A DNA stretch of 64,000 nucleotides, from assembly GCA_035533275.1 (NCBI GenBank), contig DATLUD010000008.1:124001-188000 (forward strand), written 5' to 3'. The position numbers and the translations under genes were made by a program. The notes beneath the pieces were generated by a model, which searched no databases, was not told where the DNA came from, and was given only the letters and a program-made list of their open reading frames with translations. Of this stretch, positions 25,268 through 32,932 are shown in pieces. The stretch comes from SCRA01 sp035533275. Its GTDB lineage: Bacteria; Vulcanimicrobiota; Vulcanimicrobiia; Vulcanimicrobiales; SCRA01. How positions within the stretch are numbered: the stretch's first letter is position 1; the number at the start of each line of letters is the position of its first letter.

Positions 25268-25839
25268 TTCGCTACGCGCACACGCTAGACTCGCCGATCG
25301 GGCCGCTGGTCGTTGTGGTCGGCCCCGACGGCGCGCTCACGGAGATCGAGTTCGGGCGCACGCACCACAACCGGCTCTTCGAGCGGATGGAGCGCGCGCA
25401 GATCGGGCTGGAGCAGGATCCGCGCCGCACCGATCCGGTAGCGCGCCAGCTCGACGAGTACTTCGCCGGGGTGCGCCGCGCGTTCGATCTCGCGCTCGCT
25501 CCGGAGGGCACGCCCTTTCAACTGCGCGTCTGGGAGGAGCTGCGCCGCATCCCATACGGCGTCACCACCACCTACGGCAAGATCGCCGAGCGCATCGGCA
25601 AGCCCACCGCCTCGCGCGCCGTTGGCCTGGCCAACGGCTCGAATCCGATCCCCATCGTCGTGCCCTGCCACCGCGTGATCGGCAGCAGCGGGGCGCTGAC
25701 GGGCTTCGGCGGCGGCATCGACGTCAAGGCGGCGCTGCTGGCGCTCGAGAGCGGCCAGCTGGCCTGGCTCGACCTGGTCGCTCCCGCCGCGAAGAGTGAA
25801 GGAATCGCCGATCTACGTTCAGATCAAGGGATGACGTAG
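25264..25839 (+). CDS. ogt: Methylated-DNA--protein-cysteine methyltransferase
   Basis: 191-residue suicide DNA-repair protein that removes alkyl groups from O6-alkylguanine onto its own cysteine. Active site IPIVVPCHRVIGSSG (Cys about residue 140), the helix-turn-helix RIPYGVTTTYGKIA and the N-terminal ribonuclease-H-like domain DSPIGPLVVVVG are all present. About 20 residues longer than E. coli Ogt. Its last 13 codons, including the stop, are supplied by a 51-nt hairpin repeat (25801-25851), so insertion of the repeat has probably replaced the original C-terminus (…RSDQGMT). ATG at 25264 overlaps the hydrolase stop. Confidence 0.93.
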   Translation: MIRYAHTLDSPIGPLVVVVGPDGALTEIEFGRTHHNRLFERMERAQIGLEQDPRRTDPVARQLDEYFAGVRRAFDLALAPEGTPFQLRVWEELRRIPYGVTTTYGKIAERIGKPTASRAVGLANGSNPIPIVVPCHRVIGSSGALTGFGGGIDVKAALLALESGQLAWLDLVAPAAKSEGIADLRSDQGMT

Positions 25840-25851
25840 AGCAGAGATTCC
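25801..25851 (+). repeat. Short, internally deleted form of the structured repeat family
   Basis: 51-nt hairpin: GGAATC (25801-25806) with GATTCC (25846-25851) and TCTACGT (25812-25818) with ACGTAGA (25834-25840). Its left part (GCCGATCTAC) equals the left end of copy B and its right part (ATGACGTAGA-CAG-GATTCC) equals the right end of copy A; the central stems P1-P3 are missing. It sits between the convergent ogt and DUF4438 genes and contains both the ogt stop and the last base of the DUF4438 stop. It may serve as a two-way terminator. Confidence 0.75.
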
Positions 25852-26717
25852 TAGCGCAAGCTGAGGATGTCGGCGAGATTGGCCTTGGGATCGAGCACGG
25901 GCTCGATCTTCCCCTCGCCCGAGGTCATGAGCGACGAGACGCCTGGGCCGTGGCCGGCGACCGCGGAGGCGCCGTGGACCACGACGCCCACGGAGATCGC
26001 GCCCGTCTTGTAGATGCGCCCATAGGAATGCTCGGCGTTCTGGATCGCCACGATGTCGCCCAGCCGGATGTCGGCGAGGCCGTACTCCTCGACGATGTCG
26101 CGGGAGAACATCTGAATGTCGTAATCGCCGCGGTAGACGTTGTCGCGGCCGATGCCGCTGCCCATGACCGCCGCCGGCACGATCTTGGCCACGCGCACCC
26201 GCAGGCGATCGCCGGCCATCTCGCAGCCAAGCGCGTCGAAGAGGTCGGGGTCCAGGTTGAAGAGACGCACCGCGGGAGCGTCCGGCAGCGCGAGGCCCTG
26301 ACCCACGCTGCGCACCGCGATCTTGTCCCCGACGGCGAGCTTCTCGAGCACGTCCTGGGGAAAGTCAATCATCACGTGCTCGATGCCGCCGTGCTTTCCG
26401 GTCACCACGCCGGTCGCGCCCTTGGCCTCACCGCTCATCACCGTGGCCCGGTTGCCCACGCACGAGAGCAGGCAGAAGCCGATGTTCTCCTTCTCGTCCT
26501 TCGCGCGCGCGCTCACCGCCGGCTCCACATGATCGGCTACCCAGCCGAGCGCCGGGTCGCCGACGCGGACGTTGAGGTTGATGCTTCCCATGCCGGGCAC
26601 GATCACCGCACGGCCGTCGGCGGTAATGTCGTATGGGTTGGGGCCGAAGGCGGCAGGGGCGACCTCCCCGCTCACGGCGACGGTCAGCAGACGGTCTCGG
26701 TTCGTGCGCAAACCCAT
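25851..26717 (-). CDS. DUF4438 domain-containing protein
   Basis: 288-residue protein of the DUF4438 family (structure known for a Thermotoga member, function not). Family stretches: VIVPGMGSINLNVRVGDPALGWVADHVEPAVS, NRATVMSGEAKGATGVVTGKHGG, FPQDVLEKLAVGDKIAVRSVGQGL and GSGIGRDNVYRGDYDIQMFS. Many Gly and conserved His/Asp residues suggest a metal-dependent enzyme or a ligand-binding scaffold; no signal peptide. ATG at 26717 has an AAGGG site. It is divergent from queD with a 60-bp gap. No function is invented here. Confidence 0.85.
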   Translation of the reverse strand: MGLRTNRDRLLTVAVSGEVAPAAFGPNPYDITADGRAVIVPGMGSINLNVRVGDPALGWVADHVEPAVSARAKDEKENIGFCLLSCVGNRATVMSGEAKGATGVVTGKHGGIEHVMIDFPQDVLEKLAVGDKIAVRSVGQGLALPDAPAVRLFNLDPDLFDALGCEMAGDRLRVRVAKIVPAAVMGSGIGRDNVYRGDYDIQMFSRDIVEEYGLADIRLGDIVAIQNAEHSYGRIYKTGAISVGVVVHGASAVAGHGPGVSSLMTSGEGKIEPVLDPKANLADILSLR

Positions 26718-26777
26718 GCAACGGCCCTTTCCAGGCAAGGAAGCCCCACATCGGGGCGGAACGCTCCGAGCGGTACG

Positions 26778-27131
26778 ATGAAGATTGGAACTCTCTTTGG
26801 CTTCGAGGCGGCCCACATTCTCCCCCACCACGGCGGAAAGTGTAGTCGGCCGCACGGTCACTCCTACCGCCTGGAAGTCGTGGTAGAAGGGCCGCTCCAG
26901 CACGATGGCCCCGCCACGGGCATGGTGATGGACTTCGGCGACGTCAAGGCCGTGGTGCGGCGACTGGTGATCGAGACGCTGGACCACAACGACCTCAACG
27001 CGGTCATCCCCAATCCCACGGCCGAGGAGATCGTCACGTGGATCTGGGGGCGCCTCGAACCGGAGTTGCCCAACCTGCGTCGCCTCGTCCTCTGGGAAAC
27101 GGCCTCGGCGTACGCCGCGCTGGAGCGATGA
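26778..27131 (+). CDS. queD: 6-carboxy-5,6,7,8-tetrahydropterin synthase
   Basis: 117-residue QueD of the PTPS fold. It turns 7,8-dihydroneopterin triphosphate into 6-carboxytetrahydropterin, the second step to queuosine/archaeosine precursors. Zinc histidines: FEAAHILP and RPHGHSYRL; catalytic cysteine in GGKCSRPHGH; LDHNDLN and ETASAYAALE complete the family pattern. Full family length. ATG overlaps nothing upstream; the stop overlaps the queE start (ATGA). A small GCCCC/GGGGC stem lies in the leader (26743-26757). queC and queF are not in the window. Confidence 0.95.
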   Translation: MKIGTLFGFEAAHILPHHGGKCSRPHGHSYRLEVVVEGPLQHDGPATGMVMDFGDVKAVVRRLVIETLDHNDLNAVIPNPTAEEIVTWIWGRLEPELPNLRRLVLWETASAYAALER

Positions 27132-27703
27132 GGCTCAACGAGATCTTCTACACCCTCCAGGGCGAGGGGCTCTGGACGGGAACCCCGGCCGTCTTCGTGC
27201 GCACGGCGGGCTGCAATCTCTCGTGCCGCTTCTGCGACACGGATTACAGCTACCGCTTCGACGCCGCCGTCGACGAGGTGATCGCGCAGATCGAGGAGGT
27301 TGGGCGCGGGTGCCGCTTCGTGGTGCTCACCGGCGGCGAGCCGCTGCTGCAGCGCGAGAGCGAGACGCTCATCGCGCGCTTGGTCGAGCGAGGCTACGAG
27401 GTGCACGTGGAGTCGAACGGCACCACCTTCGTACGCCTGCCCGACCCCGTCTGGCTCACGGTCTCGCCCAAGGAGCGCCTCGATCCTCGCATGGCGGCGC
27501 GCGCGAACGAGGCGAAGCTGATCGTCGACGGGCGCGTTCCCGAGGAGTGGCTCGCGGCGCCGTGGGCGAGCGACGCCGTGATCTGGCTGCAGCCGGAGGG
27601 CAACAAGCCCGCCAACGTGACGCTGGCCGTGGAGGCGGCGCTAGCGCACCCCGGCCGCTACCGGCTCTCGATGCAGACGCACAAGGTCATCGGCATCCGG
27701 TGA
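27128..27703 (+). CDS. queE: 7-carboxy-7-deazaguanine synthase
   Basis: 191-residue radical SAM enzyme that rearranges 6-carboxytetrahydropterin to 7-carboxy-7-deazaguanine. The CX3CX2C cluster motif is CNLSCRFCDTDYS, preceded by FYTLQGEGLWTGTPAVFVR; VLTGGEPLLQ binds the SAM, and HVESNGT and SPKERLD follow. Translationally coupled to queD (ATGA) and to the following namZ (GTGA). Together queD-queE provide two of the four steps to preQ0. Confidence 0.95.
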   Translation: MRLNEIFYTLQGEGLWTGTPAVFVRTAGCNLSCRFCDTDYSYRFDAAVDEVIAQIEEVGRGCRFVVLTGGEPLLQRESETLIARLVERGYEVHVESNGTTFVRLPDPVWLTVSPKERLDPRMAARANEAKLIVDGRVPEEWLAAPWASDAVIWLQPEGNKPANVTLAVEAALAHPGRYRLSMQTHKVIGIR

Positions 27704-28932
27704 GACGCCGCCGCTTCCTCTCGGCGCTGGCCGCCGGCGCGGTCGCGGGGGCGCTGGGCTCCGCCGGTGCCGCGCACGGCGCGCTTCCGCCGGCGAAGGT
27801 GAGGCTGGGCGACGAGGTCTTTCTCGCGCGCGAGATCCCCGCGCTGCGCGGGCGCTGCGTCGGCATCGTCACCAATCCCACGGGCGTCACCTCGCGTCTC
27901 GTCTCCATCGTCGACGCCGTCCACGCCGACCCGAAGATCTGCCTGCGCGCGCTCTACGCCCCCGAGCACGGTCTGCGCGGCGCCCAGGCGGCGGGGGCAA
28001 CCGTGGCATCGACCACCGACCCCGTCACGGGCCTGCCGGTGTACTCGCTCTACGGCGTGCAGAAGCGCCCGACCGCGCAGATGCTCGCCGACGTCGAGGT
28101 TCTGCTCGTGGACCTTCAGGATGTGGGCGACCGCGACTACACCTACGTTTCCACGCTCGCCTCTGTGATGGAGTCGGCGAAGGAGCATGGGCGCGAGGTG
28201 TGGGTGCTCGACCGGCCCAATCCCATCGGCGGCACGATGGTGGAGGGGCCGGTCCTCGACCCGCGCTACCGCTCGTTCATCAGCCTCTACCCCGTACCGT
28301 TGCGCCACGGCATGACGATCGGCGAGCTGGCCCGGATGATGAACGATCACTTCGGCATCGGCTGCTCGTTGCGCGTGATCGCGATGGACGGCTGGCGCCG
28401 CGCCATGATCTGGCCCGACACGGGGCTCCAGTGGGTGCAGACCTCGCCGCAGATTCCCACCTGGGAGACCTGCTTTCCGTTCCTGGCCACCGGCCTGCTC
28501 GACTCGCTGGGCGTCTTCAACGGCGTGGGCACCAGCAAGCCGTTCTTCCTGGCGGGACTGCCGGGCGTGGCGCCGGAGCACCTCGCCGCCGCGCTCAACG
28601 CGCGCGGCCTCCCGGGCGTCTGGTTCCGGCCAGGCTCGTGGCGGCCGTTCTACGGCGGCTTCGCGCACCGCACCGTCCCCGGCGTCGAGCTCCAGATCTA
28701 TGACTACCGCGCGTTCCGCGGCGTTCCCACGGCGGTGGAGATCGCGGCAGCGCTGCGCGGCCTGGCTCCGCGCGATCTGCGCTACGGACGGGGCCTCGAC
28801 CGCGACTGGGGGACCGACACCTTTCGTCTGGCCCTAGCCGCCGGCACATCCGCCGCCGAGATCCTCGGTCAGTGGACGGCGCAAACCGCATCCTTCCGCG
28901 TCGCCGCGGCGCCCTATCTGCTCTACCGCTAG
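27700..28932 (+). CDS. namZ: Exported exo-beta-N-acetylmuramidase, NamZ family (DUF1343)
   Basis: 410-residue exported enzyme of the DUF1343 family; characterised NamZ releases terminal N-acetylmuramic acid from peptidoglycan fragments (GH171). A Tat-like signal (VRRRRFLSALAAGAVAGALG) opens the protein. Family motifs: NPTGVTS, YAPEHGLRGAQ, DLQDVGDRDYTYVSTL, VLDRPNPIGG, LRHGMTIGEL, WETCFPFLATG and GVWFRPGSWRPFYG. GTG at 27700 overlaps the queE stop. The stop codon region overlaps the stop of the convergent lysR gene by two bases. The link to queuosine genes is only by position; it may reflect gene packing rather than function. Confidence 0.9.
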   Translation: MRRRRFLSALAAGAVAGALGSAGAAHGALPPAKVRLGDEVFLAREIPALRGRCVGIVTNPTGVTSRLVSIVDAVHADPKICLRALYAPEHGLRGAQAAGATVASTTDPVTGLPVYSLYGVQKRPTAQMLADVEVLLVDLQDVGDRDYTYVSTLASVMESAKEHGREVWVLDRPNPIGGTMVEGPVLDPRYRSFISLYPVPLRHGMTIGELARMMNDHFGIGCSLRVIAMDGWRRAMIWPDTGLQWVQTSPQIPTWETCFPFLATGLLDSLGVFNGVGTSKPFFLAGLPGVAPEHLAAALNARGLPGVWFRPGSWRPFYGGFAHRTVPGVELQIYDYRAFRGVPTAVEIAAALRGLAPRDLRYGRGLDRDWGTDTFRLALAAGTSAAEILGQWTAQTASFRVAAAPYLLYR

Positions 28933-29897
28933 GCCGGCGCCTGCGCGGGGCTCGCGTCCGTCGAGGGCCCCAGCAGCGTCGAGAGGTGGTCGGCGGCGCC
29001 GAGCCACTCGACAAACGCCCCGGTCGCGGCGCTCGTCTCGCCGAGGGACGTTGCCACGATCACCTCACGCCGCAAGTCGACGCCGGAGACGGGGCGCGCG
29101 ACCACGCGGGCCCAGCGCGCGGCGCGCTCGGCCACGAGCCGCGGCAGGAACGAGCAGCCCAGACCCGCCTCCACGCACGCCGCCACCGCCTCGCTGCTGC
29201 CGAGCTGGTGGACGACGTCGAGATCGTCGAAGCGGTCGCCCAAGCGCTCGCGGAGGAGCCCCTGGATGCTCGACCCCGCGCCGTGCAGCACCAGGGGCGT
29301 GACCGCCATCTGATCGAGGGTGACGCTCTCCCCGGCGGCCAGGGGATGGTCGGCGGCCACCAGCGCCACCAGCTCGTCCCCGGCGATGCGCCGCGTCACG
29401 CTCTGCTCCACCTCGAACGGCCGCGCCGTCAGCGCCGCGTCCACCTCCTTGCGGGCGATCTGCTCCTGGACTTCTTGGCAGCCGCTCAAGGAGACGTCGA
29501 GCCGGATGTCTGGGCGCACCTGCGCGAAGCCGGCGACCACCGGCGCCAGCACGAGCTCGGCCACGATGCGCGTGCAGCTCAGCGTCATGCGGGCGGTCTG
29601 CCGGTCGGCGAGATCGGAGACGCGGCGCTCCAGCCGCTCCACGATCCCCAGGACCTCGCTCGCCGACTCGTAGAGCTCGCGCCCCGCCGCGGTGGGCTCC
29701 CAGCGGCCGCGGACCCGCTCCAGCAGCGGCAAGCCGACGGTCGTCCCCAGTGCGGTCAACTGCATGGAGACGGCCGACTGACTGAGGAAGAGGGAGCGCG
29801 CCGCGGCCGTGATGTTCCCGACGTCCACCACGCGCACGAACGTGCGCAGAAGCGTGAGGTTGAGGTTCGCGGAGAGACCGCGGAGCGCGCTTCGCAT
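28929..29897 (-). CDS. LysR-family transcriptional regulator
   Basis: 322-residue LysR regulator. The N-terminal helix-turn-helix is NLTLLRTFVRVVDVGNITAAARSLFLSQSAVSMQL (residues about 12-45); the effector-binding domain follows (RPDIRLDVSLSGCQEVQEQIARKEVDAAL). ATG at 29897. It is divergent from the second glcD-glcE pair with a 97-bp gap, the classic LysR layout in which the regulator controls the adjacent operon and itself. The likely inducer is therefore a 2-hydroxy acid, by inference. Its stop overlaps that of namZ. Confidence 0.9.
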   Translation of the reverse strand: MRSALRGLSANLNLTLLRTFVRVVDVGNITAAARSLFLSQSAVSMQLTALGTTVGLPLLERVRGRWEPTAAGRELYESASEVLGIVERLERRVSDLADRQTARMTLSCTRIVAELVLAPVVAGFAQVRPDIRLDVSLSGCQEVQEQIARKEVDAALTARPFEVEQSVTRRIAGDELVALVAADHPLAAGESVTLDQMAVTPLVLHGAGSSIQGLLRERLGDRFDDLDVVHQLGSSEAVAACVEAGLGCSFLPRLVAERAARWARVVARPVSGVDLRREVIVATSLGETSAATGAFVEWLGAADHLSTLLGPSTDASPAQAPA

Positions 29898-29994
29898 GGC
29901 GCAGACTATTCGCGCGGAGGGGGAGGCGCTCCGCCTGCGAAATGCGCTTACGAGCGATTGCGTCTCGCGCAATCGCGCTCCCGGAGGGATTTCA

Positions 29995-31455
29995 ATGGAA
30001 AAGGGCTCCCGCGAGCGGAGTGAAACGGAGCGAGTGGGAAAGGATCTCATCAGGGACCTGGTCGAGGCTCTCGGTCCGGAGTCGGTGCGCCATGCGCCCG
30101 AGGACCTGCGAGTCTACGCATACGACGGCTACCGCTTGGGGGACGTGCTTCCCTCGGCCGCCGTCCTGCCCACCGACGCGAAGGAGGCGGCGCGTGCCGT
30201 GCGCATCTGCCGCGACCACGGCGTTCCGATCGTGGCGCGCGGCTCGGGCACCGGTCTCTGCGGTGCCGCCGTGCCCGAAGACGGCGGGGTCGTCTTCTCC
30301 TTCGCGCGCATGAACCGGGTGCTGGAGATCGACCAGCGCCGCCGCCGGGCGCGCGTGCAGCCCGGCCTCATCAACGCGCGGCTCTCCGAGGCGACCAAAC
30401 CGAACGGGCTCTTCTACGCGCCCGATCCCTCCAGCCAGAAGATCTCGTCGATCGGCGGAAACGTGGGAACCAACGCCGGCGGACCGCATTGCCTCTCCTA
30501 CGGAGTGACCACCAACAACGTGCTGGGACTGGAGTTCGTGACCAACGACGGCGAGGTGCTGCGCTGCCGGCAGGACGACGCCGGGTACGATCTCACGGGC
30601 ATCCTGGTCGGCAGCGAGGGAACGCTGGCCATGGTCACCGAGATCGAGGTTCGCCTGCGCCACCTGCCCGAGGAGACGCGCGTATTCCTGGCCGTCTACG
30701 ACTCGATCGAGGCCGCCTGCGAGGCGGTGAGCGAGATCATCGGTCACGGCTTGGTGCCCACCGCGCTCGAGATGATGGACCGCGTGATGATCCGCGCCGT
30801 GGAGGAGGCCTTCCACGCCGGCTATCCGCAAGACGCGGCGGCCGTGCTGCTGGTGGAGGTGGCCGGGTCGCGCGAGGGCGCCGACGAGGCGGAGCACGCC
30901 ATCGCGCGCATCGCCAAGGGCGGCGGCGCGCTGACGTGGCGCACCGCGCGCACGCAGGCCGAGCGCGATGCGCTCTGGGCGGCGCGCAAGGGCGCCGCGG
31001 GCGCGATGGGGCGCCTCGCGCCGAACTACTACATCCAAGACGCCACGGTGCCGCGCACGCGCCTCCCCGATGCGCTGCGCGCCGTGGAGGAGGTAGCCGC
31101 CCACTACGGCATAACCGTCGCCAACGTCTTTCACGCGGGCGACGGCAACCTCCATCCGCTCCTGCCCTTCGACCGCCGCGACCCGCGGCAGGTCGAGGCG
31201 GTCGTGCGCGCGGGCACGGAGATCCTCAAGCGCTGCATCGACCTGGGCGGCACCATCTCCGGCGAGCACGGCATCGGCTACGAGAAGCGCGAAGCCCTGC
31301 CGCTGGTGTTCTCCACCGAGGACCTGGCGGCGATGGTGCGCCTGCGCGAGACCTTCGACCCGCGCACGCTCTTCAATCCCGGCAAGATCTTCCCGAGCGG
31401 GGCGTCCTGCGCCGAGGTCCGTCCCTCGCTGGCGCGCACGGGAGGGACGCCGTGA
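29995..31455 (+). CDS. FAD-linked 2-hydroxyacid oxidase, GlcD-like (second copy)
   Basis: 486-residue FAD_binding_4 oxidase closely like GlcD: PIVARGSGTGLCGAAVP, DPSSQKISSIGGNVGTNAGG and VGSEGTLAMVTEIEVR in the flavin domain; FHAGDGNLHPLLPFDR and GTISGEHGIGYEKRE in the cap. It should oxidise glycolate, D-lactate or another D-2-hydroxy acid. ATG at 29995 has GGAGGGA upstream. Followed with 4-base overlap by a glcE-like gene, but no glcF follows, so electrons must leave by GlcF from the first locus or another carrier. Divergent LysR likely regulates it. Confidence 0.88.
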   Translation: MEKGSRERSETERVGKDLIRDLVEALGPESVRHAPEDLRVYAYDGYRLGDVLPSAAVLPTDAKEAARAVRICRDHGVPIVARGSGTGLCGAAVPEDGGVVFSFARMNRVLEIDQRRRRARVQPGLINARLSEATKPNGLFYAPDPSSQKISSIGGNVGTNAGGPHCLSYGVTTNNVLGLEFVTNDGEVLRCRQDDAGYDLTGILVGSEGTLAMVTEIEVRLRHLPEETRVFLAVYDSIEAACEAVSEIIGHGLVPTALEMMDRVMIRAVEEAFHAGYPQDAAAVLLVEVAGSREGADEAEHAIARIAKGGGALTWRTARTQAERDALWAARKGAAGAMGRLAPNYYIQDATVPRTRLPDALRAVEEVAAHYGITVANVFHAGDGNLHPLLPFDRRDPRQVEAVVRAGTEILKRCIDLGGTISGEHGIGYEKREALPLVFSTEDLAAMVRLRETFDPRTLFNPGKIFPSGASCAEVRPSLARTGGTP

Positions 31456-32768
31456 TCGCCGGCGCGCTGGAAGCGCTGCGCGTCATCCCGGATCTCGACT
31501 TCGTCGAGGGATCGCAGGCCGGCGTCTACCGCATCGGCGAGCAGCGCGCGCGCGTCGCCGTGCGTCCGCGGACGCACGAAGCGGCCGCAGCCGCGCTCCA
31601 CGCCTGCGCTCAGAGCAACCTCAGCGTGGTTCCGTTCGGCGGCGGCACGGGACAGTCGCTCGGACACCCCCCGCACCGCATCGACGTCGTGCTCTCGCTG
31701 GAGCACCTGCGGGGCATCCACGCCTACGACCCACGCGATCTGACCATCTCCGTCGAAGCGGGAACGCCCGTCTGCGAGCTCGACGCCGCGCTCGCGCGCT
31801 CCGGCCAGCACCTTCCGCTGGACGCGCCGCTGACTCCGCGCGCCACGATCGGCGGCATACTCGCCTCCGGGCACTTCGGTTGGCGCGCTTCCGCCTACGG
31901 CCGCCCGCGCGATCTGCTCATCGGCATGCGCGTCGCCCTCGCCGACGGCACCCTCGCCTCCTCGGGCGGCATGGTCGTCAAGAACGTGACCGGCTACGAT
32001 CTCGGCAAGCTCCACGCCGGAGCGCTGGGCACGCTCGGCGTGGTGCTGCGGGCGAACTTCAAGGTCTTCCCGTTCGCCCCGGTGCGCCGGTACGTCGCCG
32101 CGCCGCTGCCCGAGGGCACGCTCGCGGCCATCGTCGCGCGTCTGGACACCCTCGTCCTCCGCCCAACCGCCGCTGTCGTCGTGCGCGGCTGGGACGACGA
32201 TCTGCCGCGCGGAGAGACCGGTGACGCCGGACGCGTCGCCATCGTCTTGGAAGGCGCGGAAGGCGAGATCGACCGCGCCACGCGCGAGCTGCGCAGCGCG
32301 CTGGGTGCCGCCGGCATCCCCAGCGCCACCCTTCGCGACGGGACTCAGGCCGACGAAGCGCTCGCGCAGTTGAACGATCTCTGGCGCGCCGAGATCGGAG
32401 GGCGCTCCGCGGCCTACCGCATCCGCGGCGACGCGGAGCGCATCGAAGCCTGGGCAACCATGTGCACTGTGATCTCGGAGCGGGAGCAGGTCTCCGTGGA
32501 CTTCGCGGCCGACGCCCTGGACGGCACCGTGCTGGTGCGCATCGCCGCCCCCTCGGGACACGCGCTGCGCGCCGCTCTCCCCGCGTGCGAGGAGGCCATC
32601 CGCGCCGAGGACGCCGGTGCGCGCATCCTCCACGCGCCGGAGTGGGCGCGGCGCGAGTTCGCCGTGTGGGGTGTGGAGCCCGGCGCGCTCGGGCGCATGC
32701 GCGAAATCAAGCGCGCCTACGATCCCGCAGGCGCGCTCAATCCCGGTCGATACGTCGGAAAGATCTAG
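31452..32768 (+). CDS. FAD-binding oxidase subunit, GlcE-like (second copy)
   Basis: 438-residue partner of the preceding GlcD-like gene. FAD motifs: VVPFGGGTGQSLG, PRATIGGILASGHFGWRASAYG and GGMVVKNVTGYDLGKLHAG. It is about 55 residues longer than the first GlcE. GTG at 31452 overlaps the upstream stop (GTGA). The short gap to the next gene (opposite strand, 32778) shows that no third subunit gene is lost at this place unless deleted cleanly. Confidence 0.86.
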   Translation: MIAGALEALRVIPDLDFVEGSQAGVYRIGEQRARVAVRPRTHEAAAAALHACAQSNLSVVPFGGGTGQSLGHPPHRIDVVLSLEHLRGIHAYDPRDLTISVEAGTPVCELDAALARSGQHLPLDAPLTPRATIGGILASGHFGWRASAYGRPRDLLIGMRVALADGTLASSGGMVVKNVTGYDLGKLHAGALGTLGVVLRANFKVFPFAPVRRYVAAPLPEGTLAAIVARLDTLVLRPTAAVVVRGWDDDLPRGETGDAGRVAIVLEGAEGEIDRATRELRSALGAAGIPSATLRDGTQADEALAQLNDLWRAEIGGRSAAYRIRGDAERIEAWATMCTVISEREQVSVDFAADALDGTVLVRIAAPSGHALRAALPACEEAIRAEDAGARILHAPEWARREFAVWGVEPGALGRMREIKRAYDPAGALNPGRYVGKI

Positions 32769-32777
32769 GCGGAACGG

Positions 32778-32912
32778 CTAGCTGGGCAGCCACGCGATGA
32801 TGACCGCGAGCGCCGTCATCACGCAGATGATGCCGATGTAGATCTTGATCGTGTGGTTTGCGAACGTCTCGGGTTGCTGGGCCGCGTGAGCGGCGTGTTC
32901 CTGGTGCTCCAT
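32778..32912 (-). CDS. 44-residue single-pass membrane peptide
   Basis: Short gene read from ATG at 32912: MEHQEHAAHAAQQPETFANH followed by TIKIYIGIICVMTALAVIIAWLPS. The first 20 residues are polar and histidine/glutamine-rich (four His), the rest is one clear membrane helix, so a small Nin-Cout or bitopic peptide is expected. It lies 20 bp after the MFS gene on the same strand and converges with the glcE-like gene. The His-rich front could bind metal. No Shine-Dalgarno sequence stands out, so translation may be coupled to the MFS gene. Not recognised as a named family; possibly a transporter accessory peptide. Confidence 0.55.
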   Translation of the reverse strand: MEHQEHAAHAAQQPETFANHTIKIYIGIICVMTALAVIIAWLPS

Positions 32913-32932
32913 CGAAGCTCGCGCTTCGCGCC

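Noticed and set aside
26718..26777. Possible preQ1-type riboswitch before queD
   Set aside because: Only a small GCCCC/GGGGC stem is present in 60 bases; no preQ1 aptamer core is recognised.
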